From: CAZWSX01 sp964636985
GTDB lineage: Bacteria; Planctomycetota; Planctomycetia; Pirellulales; Pirellulaceae
NCBI GenBank assembly: GCA_964636985.1
Contig: CAZWSX010000059.1
Span: 1-21,039 of the forward strand
Length of the DNA stretch: 21,039 nucleotides
Reading direction: 5' to 3'
The notes under the pieces are model-generated. The model ran no database searches and was not told the origin of the DNA. It worked only from the letters and a program-made list of their open reading frames with translations. Made by a program: the position numbers and the translations under genes. Each line of letters begins with the position of its first letter. Within the stretch, counting starts at the first letter, position 1. Of this stretch, positions 1 through 7,759 are shown piece after piece.

Positions 1-1591
1 CACCATCTGATTCGAAATCCAGAAAGTCGCTGCTCGACTGCTCTTCCTGGATTGAATCCGCCTCTGTCTCACCCTCATCAACTTGCAGTTTGTCATCGAG
101 GACACGTCGTTCCTCAGACGCTTGGTCGGGACTCTCGTCAGCGGATTCATCCTGAGAGCGGGGTTGATGAACGTAGAAGTCTTGCCGGTCGACACCGACC
201 TTGGGAATAAACCAACCGCCTTCGAACTTTTTTCCGTCAACATCAATTCCACCCGCTGGTGCGTGGAGGTTGTGTCGAGCGCTCATCCGCATCGCGACGT
301 CGGTATCAACCGAATGAGCAGCGCGTTGGTTTGCTGCCCCGTCGTTAGCAAAAGCTGGCGACGCCTCCGACTCCGTCGGTGGCCCCGCGCCGTTCTGCTG
401 CGCGAGCATCTGATCGGCCAGCGGCCGTGTCGTGATCTCGTACTGATGCCCCGGTCCGAAGTTGATGTCGACGAGTTTTTCGATCACACGATCGACGTCG
501 CAGATCAGGTCGCTGAGCCACTGTTCGAGGATGCAGTAGGTCGCTTGCTGGGGAACGGCTTTGCCGGCCCAAGAGCCGGTGGCTTCGCTTTTGAGGACGT
601 CGTCGGCGATCCCCATCGCGTTGAGGATTTCGGCGTCGAGTTCTTTGGGGTATTGCAGGATGTGCGAAGGGTTATTGCTGACCTGCGATTCCTCGACCTT
701 CCAGCGTGGGGTGCCGTTTTGATCGACTTCACTTGGCAGCGCGAAGACTCCGCCGGTGCGGATCGTCTCGACGATCTGCATGGCGATTTCGTGGTTTGGG
801 ATTTGTTTTGTACTTCCGTCGGGCTGTTGGACGGTGCTGTAGCCCGAGGGGTAATAGATCCGGGTGCCGCGATAGCCATCCTTGGTCATGAACAACCGGC
901 GAACGTCGAGCGCGCCGCCACTGCCGTGTTTGTCCCACCAAGGGGAGAAGGCGGCGCCCAGAACTGTCCAGCCGAACCATTGGCCCGATTGCGGATGGTG
1001 CGCGTGCCAGATCGCGCGCGGGAAAGCGAGCGCGATTTTGTCTTGGTTCCGCTGGCTCGATTGGAATTTCTGCAAGCGACGGAATTCGACGCCGATAATC
1101 GCCCCGTCTTGGACCACGGGGCGAACATCTTCGTGATCGCGGACCAGAATCTGGTCGACTTCCAGCTGCGCGTCGCTTGTGCGGCAGAAGGTGATTTCGC
1201 CGGCTCCCCAGCCCCAGATTTGGGCCGAGTCGAGCAGCCTTGCGATTCCTCGCTTCCACAAACGTTGCAACTGCCGATGGACGAATTGCCCGATGGCCGG
1301 GTCGCTCGCACGAACGCCAGGCAGCCAGCGACCTCGCTCCTGATAGGCGAACTCGACCGAAAGAAGCGGAGCCTTCCGCGCCGCCAGCGCGAGTTGGACT
1401 GCGCTATCGGACAACATCCGGCGAACCCACTCCGCGTTGAGCCGCGGCAGATCGCGCGGATAGCGCAGTGGAGGGATGATCACTGGCGTGTAGTGCGCCG
1501 TCGCCGTGTGGCCCACCCAATGCTCGGCCGGCGTGGAGTCCAACTGCGCGCCAGGGAGTGCCATCGAACCAAGTCGTGTGATTCCGTCCAT
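1..1591 (-). CDS. Phage portal-like protein (DUF935/Mu gp29-like), C-terminus cut by window edge
   Basis: Portal proteins form the ring in a phage capsid through which DNA is packaged. Reading the minus strand from ATG at 1591 gives 530 codons with no stop to the window edge. Portal-like signs are DSAQIWGWGAGEITF at residues 121-135, and MGIADDVLKSEATGSWAGKAVP at about 326-347, which resembles the segment before the C-terminal helix of such proteins. Residues 456-463 read FEGGWFIP, a short motif I associate with C-terminal parts of phage head proteins, and the visible tail from about 478 is acidic and low in complexity. No clear Shine-Dalgarno precedes the start; ATG at 1564 is an alternative. 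The plus strand also has a long open frame here (83-1618), but its composition is arginine-rich and unlike a real protein. No terminase, capsid or integrase gene is visible. The family call is from memory of motifs and is moderately sure; the coding strand is surer. Confidence 0.66.
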   Translation of the reverse strand, partial: MDGITRLGSMALPGAQLDSTPAEHWVGHTATAHYTPVIIPPLRYPRDLPRLNAEWVRRMLSDSAVQLALAARKAPLLSVEFAYQERGRWLPGVRASDPAIGQFVHRQLQRLWKRGIARLLDSAQIWGWGAGEITFCRTSDAQLEVDQILVRDHEDVRPVVQDGAIIGVEFRRLQKFQSSQRNQDKIALAFPRAIWHAHHPQSGQWFGWTVLGAAFSPWWDKHGSGGALDVRRLFMTKDGYRGTRIYYPSGYSTVQQPDGSTKQIPNHEIAMQIVETIRTGGVFALPSEVDQNGTPRWKVEESQVSNNPSHILQYPKELDAEILNAMGIADDVLKSEATGSWAGKAVPQQATYCILEQWLSDLICDVDRVIEKLVDINFGPGHQYEITTRPLADQMLAQQNGAGPPTESEASPAFANDGAANQRAAHSVDTDVAMRMSARHNLHAPAGGIDVDGKKFEGGWFIPKVGVDRQDFYVHQPRSQDESADESPDQASEERRVLDDKLQVDEGETEADSIQEEQSSSDFLDFESDG

Positions 1592-1740
1592 GGGTCCACG
1601 CGGGGAAGTAGAGAATAGGAGATAGGGAGTGTGGGAGAAGGGGAGCGAGAAACGCTACGAGCGCGCAACGACCACCCACTCCTCACGGTTTGGAAAACAC
1701 AGAGGCACCGAGATCACAGAAAGGCGAAAAGACGCTGCCC

Positions 1741-1786
1741 CCTCAGACCTGGAGCCTGAGGCCTGAAGCCTGGAGCCTAGAACCTG
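1741..1786. repeat. Heptamer tandem repeat, consensus CCTGRRG
   Basis: Six and a half consecutive 7-base units are visible: CCTCAGA, CCTGGAG, CCTGAGG, CCTGAAG, CCTGGAG, CCTAGAA and CCTG. Every unit begins CCT and the differences are mostly transitions. It lies outside any gene. Similar intergenic heptamer runs are, from memory, scattered in planctomycete genomes, but I cannot count copies elsewhere. Confidence 0.8.
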
Positions 1787-1872
1787 CCACGAAGCACTTT
1801 GGACCCGTGAAGTGCGTTCGGGTCAAGAACCTCGGCACGCGAAGAGCGCGTGGTTGAGAATGCGTCTGCGCA

Positions 1873-1901
1873 TAAAAAATCGCGCCTCAACGGGCGCGAT
1901 T
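1873..1901 (-). terminator. Intrinsic terminator of the cysteine-rich membrane protein gene
   Basis: A perfect 9-base-pair stem is formed by AATCGCGCC (1878-1886) and GGCGCGATT (1893-1901) with a 6-base loop. Read on the minus strand the stem ends in a run of T (complement of 1874-1879). It sits about 35 bases past the stop codon at 1935, the right place and strand to end that gene. Confidence 0.85.
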
Positions 1902-1934
1902 GTGACTTCACGGGATCAGCTCAATCGAATCAGC

Positions 1935-2414
1935 CTACTCGTCTGATTCGTCGGCCGACGCTTTCGCCGTTGCCGCTTGCTTCGTCGGGCACAGTCCATC
2001 TTCGTCGTCGCAGCAAGGGCACAAACCGTCGTCCATGTCGGCACCACTGTCTAAGCTGATTTCTTCGCTCGATGCCGACGAGGTCATCATCGCGGCCTTG
2101 GAAGGGATCGCGCAGCAGGAGCCGGTTTTCTCCAGCGTCGACGAACAACAGCTTGGTTCGTCGTCACTCTTGTTGAAGGTCGGGTCGATCAGGCTCAAAA
2201 TCGGCGCTGCGTAGGCCGCCAGGCCGGGGACTGTCCAGAGCGCCACGATCCCGACAAACACCAACGCGACGGGTCCATACAGCAGGACCCGAGAGGCGAC
2301 GCACGGTGTTTTCGCCGCGGCACAACAGGCAGAATCGACCGCGGGGGCATCGGGGGCCGGAGCCGAGGGGCCGCTGTTGGAGTTTTCGAACGGATTCGGC
2401 GTCGTCTCGGACAT
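1935..2414 (-). CDS. Cysteine-rich single-span membrane protein, unknown function
   Basis: The 159-residue product is not a family I recognise. Residues 1-28 are rich in Pro, Ser and Ala; a hydrophobic segment follows at about 43-62, with a moderately hydrophobic stretch to 77; the rest is acidic. Eleven cysteines occur, mostly as vicinal pairs or clusters: C30-C31 and C38 just before the membrane span, C89-C90, C100-C101, and CPCCDDEDGLC at 132-142. Such clusters suit metal binding or disulfide chemistry, which is inference. The start is well supported by GAGGAGT about nine bases upstream of ATG 2414, and a terminator follows the stop. It diverges from the diguanylate cyclase gene. Real gene: fairly sure. 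Function: unknown. Confidence 0.78.
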   Translation of the reverse strand: MSETTPNPFENSNSGPSAPAPDAPAVDSACCAAAKTPCVASRVLLYGPVALVFVGIVALWTVPGLAAYAAPILSLIDPTFNKSDDEPSCCSSTLEKTGSCCAIPSKAAMMTSSASSEEISLDSGADMDDGLCPCCDDEDGLCPTKQAATAKASADESDE

Positions 2415-2890
2415 CTTCTCAACTCCTCATTGTTCGCCAAAAGCGAAACGGACGTCGCCTGGCATACCAGCAGGGCGTCCGCCTGTCTCTAGATGATAAC
2501 CGCCCGGCAATTCACCTCGATAGCGGGCTTTTGCCCACTGGGGGGACGAAGATTTCAGGAATAGTGATTGTGGCGATCAGCCAAAAGCAGGGCGAGGCAA
2601 TTCACCGCGGTACGACTGCTGGCGAGCGATTTCGGCTCAGATTTTCCCCTTACGGTGCGGCTTTTTGCAGCGACGTTTTGTAGCCTCCATCACATAATGC
2701 AGGAAAAGGCCGACCATCCGTCGAAACCGTCGTAACCGGCACCGCGAGATTGGGGCATCGTGCGACGAACTTTCTTCACAAGCGGCTAAGTGACGTAGGG
2801 TTTCGGATCACATGAGGTAAAACTCGTAAGTACACCGTTCATGCAGAACGGACTCCCGACACAACCAAGTTGGTTCGAGAGGCTAAGGAT
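2415..2890. other. Divergent intergenic region, no gene seen
   Basis: These 476 bases separate the start of the cysteine-rich membrane protein (minus) from the start of the diguanylate cyclase (plus), so promoters for both should lie here. I see no strong -35/-10 pair, no riboswitch-like fold I can name, and no tRNA. A plus-strand open frame 2306-2683 overlaps the minus gene antisense, lacks a good ribosome binding site and has random-looking composition, so I do not call it. Confidence 0.55.
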
Positions 2891-3919
2891 ATGTTTCCCG
2901 TGGGCTACGAAGCATTTATCGTTGGCGCAGTAATCACTGGCCTGACTTTGACGGCAGGCATGATCGTGGGCTATTGGTTCGCCGTGCGGCTGAAGAACCA
3001 AGCGCCCATGCAGCCCGATCAGATGATGCCCGTTGTATCGAGCATGTTGCGATGCACGCATGGCGTCGCCAACGATGTCTCGGAGTACCGCTCGGTCATC
3101 GAAGCAACTCAAAAAGAAGTCGAGAAAAGCCGCGCGGCGATGACCCCCGCAGGCGACGCCCAAGCCGCGCCGCTCTTGCGAATGTTCTCGAAACTCGTCG
3201 AGGCTAACGAGCAACTCAACAGCAAGCTCTCCGACGCTGAAACGCAATTGCGTCAACAGGAAGAAGAACTTGCTTCGTACATGACCGAAGCGCGAACGGA
3301 CGTTCTCACGGGCATGCCGAATCGCCGTTCGTTCGATAGTGAATTCATCCGCACGTTCGCTCAATGGAAGCGGTACGATCGCGCCTTCAGCATCCTGATG
3401 ATCGACCTCGATCACTTCAAGCGAATTAACGATACCTATGGCCATGCCGGCGGCGACTCGGTCCTCACGCAAGCGGCCAAGACTCTGCGGCACACGCTGC
3501 GTGAAACGGACCTGCTGGCTCGCTACGGCGGGGAAGAGTTCGTGGCGATCCTAACCACATCGAACCACGCCGAAACGCTCTTGGCCGCAGAACGGCTGCG
3601 GAAGGCGCTGGCCACCACGCCTATCGCATTGACCGACGGAAGACAAATCAGCATCACGGCAAGCATCGGCGGCGCCACGACTCAAGGACTGGAAGACGAA
3701 ACCGCCCTGATCGAACGAGCCGACGAAGCCCTTTATACGGCCAAGGGCGCGGGCCGAAACTGCAGCCGCTGGCACGACGGCGTGAAATGCATCGAACCCG
3801 ACTTTTCGCAAGACGAAAACGCGGACGTGAGCATCCAAGAGGGTGCCGACACCGATCCATTCAAAGGGGTCTGCTCCGACCTGCGCAATCGCTTGGTTGC
3901 GGTTTCCGGGGCGCAGTAG
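2891..3919 (+). CDS. Membrane-anchored diguanylate cyclase (GGDEF domain)
   Basis: This enzyme joins two GTP into the second messenger cyclic di-GMP. The 342-residue product has an N-terminal membrane segment (about 9-31), a linker with a probable coiled coil at 100-135, and a GGDEF domain at about 136-295. The active-site loop is intact as GGEEF (213-217), the nucleotide-binding LTGMPNRR is at 139-146, and DLDHFKRINDTYGH at 172-185 is standard. An RxxD product-inhibition site, RETD at 204-207, lies five residues before GGEEF, so feedback inhibition is likely. No PAS, GAF, HAMP or receiver domain is visible, so the input signal is unclear; the linker may dimerise. An in-frame TTG at 2870 would add seven residues; I prefer ATG 2891, preceded by GAGAGGCTAAGGAT. 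It converges on the paiB-like gene with a 34-base gap. Confidence 0.95.
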   Translation: MFPVGYEAFIVGAVITGLTLTAGMIVGYWFAVRLKNQAPMQPDQMMPVVSSMLRCTHGVANDVSEYRSVIEATQKEVEKSRAAMTPAGDAQAAPLLRMFSKLVEANEQLNSKLSDAETQLRQQEEELASYMTEARTDVLTGMPNRRSFDSEFIRTFAQWKRYDRAFSILMIDLDHFKRINDTYGHAGGDSVLTQAAKTLRHTLRETDLLARYGGEEFVAILTTSNHAETLLAAERLRKALATTPIALTDGRQISITASIGGATTQGLEDETALIERADEALYTAKGAGRNCSRWHDGVKCIEPDFSQDENADVSIQEGADTDPFKGVCSDLRNRLVAVSGAQ

Positions 3920-3953
3920 CAGTTACCGTCTCGCCTCTTATTCTGCTTACTAA

Positions 3954-4574
3954 CTACCCAAGCCTTAAATCGCGCATCAAGTTCGCAGCGGCGTGATCAT
4001 CTGCACGTGTCGATTGCGAAAGCTGCTCGATCACGCGTTTCTGGTCTTCGCGGGACCGGTTCTGATTGAATTTGAACTTTCCTTCGATCCGCGTGATCTC
4101 CAGTTCAAAGCCGACGATCGCCGCCAGCAGCGGCTCCCTGACTTCGGGCGACATCACGCCGTCCCAAGGCCGTTTTTGCCCCTTCTCGTAGAAGGCAATC
4201 ATCGCCGATAGCAACTCGGTGAGCTCTTGCGGCGATTCGATCAGACGAGCCTTACAATAAGCATGGACCGCCGAGTAATTCCAAGTCGGCACAGCCGGCT
4301 GCGCGGCGTACCAGGTGGGCGAAACATACGCGTGCGGGCCTTGAAAGATCGCCAGACACTCATCGGCCGCGGCAACTTGCCGCCATTGCGGGTTCGCTTT
4401 GGCCACATGCCCCACAATCCTTCCATCGCGGACCAGGAGCGGCATATGAGTGGCGAATGGTGCCGATGTCCCCTCGTGATCCTCAATGGTCACCAGCGTC
4501 GCAAAGCTGTACTGCTGCATGAATTCGACCAGCTGCTGACGATCGTCAACCTGGAAACTCTTGGGAACGTACAT
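3954..4574 (-). CDS. paiB: PaiB-family FMN-binding protein
   Basis: The 206-residue product matches the PaiB family in length and motifs: a split-barrel FMN-binding fold first described as a negative regulator of sporulation and protease genes in Bacillus. Visible marks are ATHMPLLV near residues 62-69, GHVAKANPQW near 75-84, and the family signature GPHAYVSPTWY followed by VPTWNYSAVH. Whether it acts as a regulator or as a flavin enzyme in this organism cannot be told from sequence. It starts 21 bases after the GH18 stop on the same strand, with GGAG about 11 bases before ATG, so it is probably the last gene of the esterase-GH18-paiB operon. No partner paiA acetyltransferase gene is present nearby. 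Family is sure; regulatory role is inference. Confidence 0.92.
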   Translation of the reverse strand: MYVPKSFQVDDRQQLVEFMQQYSFATLVTIEDHEGTSAPFATHMPLLVRDGRIVGHVAKANPQWRQVAAADECLAIFQGPHAYVSPTWYAAQPAVPTWNYSAVHAYCKARLIESPQELTELLSAMIAFYEKGQKRPWDGVMSPEVREPLLAAIVGFELEITRIEGKFKFNQNRSREDQKRVIEQLSQSTRADDHAAANLMRDLRLG

Positions 4575-4595
4575 CGACCGAAATCTCCAGGCCCA

Positions 4596-5552
4596 CTATT
4601 TGGCAGCAACTTCTCGCCGAATCGCACCAAGCAACGATTTCTCGCCACTCGCATCGTGGCCTAGCTCCCAAAACATGACGCCCGCGAACTTTGAGTCGAT
4701 TGCGTACCTCGTTTTGCGCCGAATGGTCGCCGGACCGTTGAAGTAGATATCGCCGATCTCGTCGAGGTTCGGATCGATCTTCCCAGCCGCCGCAATTTCT
4801 TTGAAAGTCCGCGACTTCGACCGGTCGGTGCGATGTCGTCCGTAGAACGGCAGACCCAGGACCAGTTTTTCGGGGCGAACACCGGCCGCAATCAACTTGT
4901 CGCAATCTCTTTTGGCGTTATCGAAAGTGGAGTGTCGGTCGTCGTGATCGTACGCCATCACTTGTACGGTATCGACGGCCTCAAACGCCCGCTTATCAAG
5001 GTGCTGCCAGGCCGCCATCGTGACCGACAGCTGGAGTCCGTGCGGTGCAAACGCTTTTTTGACGGCAGCCAACAGCAAGGCGTAGTTCTCAGCCTCGTCT
5101 TTGTTGGTTGGGTGCTCCCAATCCAGATCGAGGCCGTCAAGCCGCATTTCGAGGCAAAGCCGAGTGGCGGCATCGGCAAACCGCCCCCGCCGTTCGGCAC
5201 TCGAAGCGGCCGAAGCAAAGCCTGACGAACGCTCCCATCCACCCACGCCCAAGATCAAGCGAATGCGATTGCGCGTTTTGAAATCTCGCAATTGCGCCCA
5301 GGGAGCTTTTTCGAGTCGCGTGAAATCGATTTCGCCTAACTCGGTCGGCTCGGCGGAGAAGGCCACCAGATCGGTCACACCAATCGCATCGGTCAGGTCG
5401 TAGCTGTCGAGACGGTAGTCCGGCAAGTAACCAACCACGCGGAAGGAATCGGTAGCCTCCAAGCGTTCGGCCGCTGCCGCGTGGCGACCAAACGCCGACG
5501 CAACCGCAGCCCCCGCCCCCAGCGCCAATACATTCCGACGCGATGTTTTCAT
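4596..5552 (-). CDS. Tat-exported GH18 glycosidase (chitinase-like)
   Basis: The 318-residue product is a family 18 glycoside hydrolase, a TIM barrel that cleaves beta-1,4-linked GlcNAc polymers by substrate-assisted catalysis. The catalytic motif DGLDLDWEHP at 139-148 is complete, giving Glu146 as acid/base with Asp144 beside it. Strand 1 (VVGYLPDYR, 39-47), the LGVGGW motif (101-106), a MAYD motif near 198 and the C-terminal FWELGHD are all present. The N-terminus is a twin-arginine signal (SRRNVLALGAG, then an Ala-rich stretch), so it is exported folded. Length is close to a bare catalytic domain; no carbohydrate-binding module is seen. The start overlaps the stop of the upstream esterase by four bases (ATGA), indicating translational coupling. 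The exact substrate (chitin, peptidoglycan-like glycans or other) is not decided by sequence. Confidence 0.95.
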   Translation of the reverse strand: MKTSRRNVLALGAGAAVASAFGRHAAAAERLEATDSFRVVGYLPDYRLDSYDLTDAIGVTDLVAFSAEPTELGEIDFTRLEKAPWAQLRDFKTRNRIRLILGVGGWERSSGFASAASSAERRGRFADAATRLCLEMRLDGLDLDWEHPTNKDEAENYALLLAAVKKAFAPHGLQLSVTMAAWQHLDKRAFEAVDTVQVMAYDHDDRHSTFDNAKRDCDKLIAAGVRPEKLVLGLPFYGRHRTDRSKSRTFKEIAAAGKIDPNLDEIGDIYFNGPATIRRKTRYAIDSKFAGVMFWELGHDASGEKSLLGAIRREVAAK

Positions 5553-7675
5553 TTGTTAGGCACAGTACGAACTTGAATTTGCTTAGGATCCCAACCAAGT
5601 TTGGTCGCCACGGCCTGGGGATACTCCCATCCAGTCGACTCGTCCTGATAAAGCCGTACCTTGGTGCCGCGTCCCGCCACCATCGCGACGGTGGCTGGCG
5701 TGTCGAGCACGCGCAATACGTTGAGGAAGTCGGGGCCGCGCTCGTGAGTCTTTGATAACCGCCACAAATCAACGCGAGCAACATTCGGCTCGAACAGGGC
5801 GGCATAGAGGGCAATGCTCGCCATGTTGTCTTCACCTTGCAGCCACAGCGGCACTTTCGCCAAAGATTCGTTGGCCCGAATCGCCTGCACCGCGCGGCGA
5901 GCATCCCACACGCGCATGGAATCGAGCGTTTGTCCAAGAAGTTGAAACCGCCGACGATGCTGCGTTTGTTTCTTTTCCGACTGGTCCCAAGTCGTCGGGC
6001 CAATACCTCGCGGTGGAACATACGCCATCGCCCAGCGATTCTTTTGCAGCATCTGCTTCAGGCTCTTAGCCTCTTCTTCGTTTGGCTTGGCGGGCATGGC
6101 GCCGTCGAATGCTTTAGGAAACAGTGGCTGGGCCGTCGCGACGAACTTCTCCCACCCGCTCTGGTCTAAAACATTTAACACCAGCAGTTCGCAATCGGAT
6201 GGCTTCACGCCCACCCTGTGAATGACATACAACGGTAGTCGAAACTCCTGCTCGCTCGTGAAGTGCATGCGAGTCAAAGCCAGATCCTGGCCCTCGCCCT
6301 CGAATGTGACCGTCGCATTAAGCGGCGCCGCTTCCGATTCACTTGGCCAACCGGCGAACGACTTCGTCGCGAGGCCTGCGATCCACTTATCCTGCTGCTC
6401 TTTCCAAGTCGCCGCATCCGAGGGAACCTCCGGCGCCGGCGCCAACTTGGTGAATCGTTTCTGCACCGACGTGACGATCTCGTCTTCCGGCAACTTGTCA
6501 AAAACCTTTAAGGCCTTCTTGGGGAAGAGTGGTTCAGCCGCAATGGTTACCTGCGAATCGTTATCGCCTTTGAGCCAGCGGTTGAACCAGCGGAAGGCGT
6601 GGATGTGCAGTTCCTGAGTATCCTTGTGCCCCCCTTCGGTGATTTGCAGACCGAGTTTGTCGGCCGCGCCGAGCGTGCGATAGATCTTTCGCGTCCCCTC
6701 GTGCACGCGCACGACTCCCTCCAGCGGGAAGATACCGTCCTTATCGGTGTTTGAAATAAGAAGCGGGCGCGGAGCCACCAGCGCGGCAACCTTGGCGAAG
6801 TCCCAGCGATAGGTGTTCACCTGGAACATGCAATCGCAGTGCCCTTCGACCGTTCCATCGACGACGTGATTTTCCAAGTCGGTAATGCCCGCAACCGGCA
6901 CGGCGCACGCGATCCGATCGTCTAATGCCGCTACCCACCAGGAATAAGCCCCGCCGCCGCTACGGCCGGTAACGCCCAGCTTCGTTTTGTCGACCTCCGG
7001 TCGCGTCTCTAAATAATCGAGAGCCCGGATGCCGTTCCACGCCTCAACGCCTGCCGGCGAATATCCCCGCGCGTTCCATTCCCACTGATTGAGGTTGTAC
7101 GTGCCGTGGTGAACGCCTTCGATCTCGCCCAGTTGGATCGTGTCGATCGTCAGGCACACATAGCCATTGCGAGCGAACCACCCGCCGTGATGCTGGTAGT
7201 GGGTTTTGTTCCCCAAGCTCACGCCGTCTTCGACGACTTTGCCGTGACCGCACACATACAAGATCGCGGGCACCGTTCCCTTGAGATTCTTGGGCACGTA
7301 CAAATTGCCCGTCACGTACAAGCCCGGTCGCGATTGAAAGTGCAGATTCTCGACCGTGAACTCCGGGTGGTCGACCGTCCCGGTAACCACCGGGTGCAGC
7401 GGAGTTCGCTCGGGCATTGGATCGAGTCCCAGCATCTCGGCCAACTGCCGGCGCATCTCGTCCTTCTTCGCGTTCCAATCCTCGGCCGTCTTGATCTCGG
7501 CCAGACAGCGCGAAGCAAGCTGCTCGGTCTCGCGGCGAAAATAGTCGCCGATCATCTTGTCGCCGGGCAACGCTTCCTCAGCCAACGCCGTATTGAGCGC
7601 GGAGGAAAAAGCAACGACCAACGAAAGCAAAACCGTCACCGCACTCAGAACACTCGCGCGCAAGCGAACCAGCAT
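5549..7675 (-). CDS. Secreted alpha/beta hydrolase, acetylxylan-esterase-like, with a second degenerate hydrolase module
   Basis: The 708-residue product starts with a signal peptide (about 1-32). The first module (about 90-372) is an alpha/beta hydrolase: CGHG at 142-145 for the oxyanion region, nucleophile elbow GRSGGG with Ser239, an acid in NTDKDGIFP (311 or 313), and His350 in GGHKD. It resembles the AXE1/Abhydrolase_7 esterases common in planctomycetes. Residues 480-670 look like a second, degraded copy: RGIGPTTW at 556-563 echoes RGYSPAGVEAW of module one, and at the expected nucleophile elbow the sequence is GEDNM (614-618), with no serine. ATG 7675 is preferred because GAGGGAG lies just upstream; the in-frame ATG at 7711 would put 12 charged residues before the signal peptide. 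It overlaps the GH18 gene by four bases. Likely role: removing ester-linked groups from a polysaccharide; the substrate is inference. Confidence 0.9.
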   Translation of the reverse strand: MLVRLRASVLSAVTVLLSLVVAFSSALNTALAEEALPGDKMIGDYFRRETEQLASRCLAEIKTAEDWNAKKDEMRRQLAEMLGLDPMPERTPLHPVVTGTVDHPEFTVENLHFQSRPGLYVTGNLYVPKNLKGTVPAILYVCGHGKVVEDGVSLGNKTHYQHHGGWFARNGYVCLTIDTIQLGEIEGVHHGTYNLNQWEWNARGYSPAGVEAWNGIRALDYLETRPEVDKTKLGVTGRSGGGAYSWWVAALDDRIACAVPVAGITDLENHVVDGTVEGHCDCMFQVNTYRWDFAKVAALVAPRPLLISNTDKDGIFPLEGVVRVHEGTRKIYRTLGAADKLGLQITEGGHKDTQELHIHAFRWFNRWLKGDNDSQVTIAAEPLFPKKALKVFDKLPEDEIVTSVQKRFTKLAPAPEVPSDAATWKEQQDKWIAGLATKSFAGWPSESEAAPLNATVTFEGEGQDLALTRMHFTSEQEFRLPLYVIHRVGVKPSDCELLVLNVLDQSGWEKFVATAQPLFPKAFDGAMPAKPNEEEAKSLKQMLQKNRWAMAYVPPRGIGPTTWDQSEKKQTQHRRRFQLLGQTLDSMRVWDARRAVQAIRANESLAKVPLWLQGEDNMASIALYAALFEPNVARVDLWRLSKTHERGPDFLNVLRVLDTPATVAMVAGRGTKVRLYQDESTGWEYPQAVATKLGWDPKQIQVRTVPNK

Positions 7676-7759
7676 GGCAACTCCCTCGCTTCTCAAGTGG
7701 CGAACGATCATTTCAGAGCGAGCGCTAGGATAGCCTGTCCGATCCGAGAATGCGAATTT

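Larger units (their letters stand above)
1592..1934. other. Low-complexity spacer upstream of the portal-like gene
   Basis: This gap between two minus-strand genes holds no convincing gene. From about 1608 to 1655 the plus strand is strongly purine-rich (GGAGATAGGGAG and similar), so the leader of the portal-like gene is pyrimidine-rich. Around 1697-1726 there is a CACAGAG-type near-repeat. A heptamer tandem repeat follows at 1741-1786 and an intrinsic terminator for the next gene at 1873-1901. Short open frames here are not supported by composition or start signals. Confidence 0.6.

Noticed and set aside
83..1618. Long plus-strand open frame of 511 codons
   Set aside because: It is antisense to a 530-codon minus-strand frame whose translation has portal-like motifs and normal composition. 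The plus-strand product is rich in Arg, Val and Asp with no recognisable domain, as expected for a shadow in GC-rich DNA.
2306..2683. Plus-strand open frame of 125 codons
   Set aside because: It begins antisense to the cysteine-rich protein gene, has no ribosome binding site and no recognisable feature.
2786..3493. Minus-strand open frame of 235 codons over the diguanylate cyclase
   Set aside because: The plus-strand GGDEF motifs are unambiguous, and the antisense product shows no domain.
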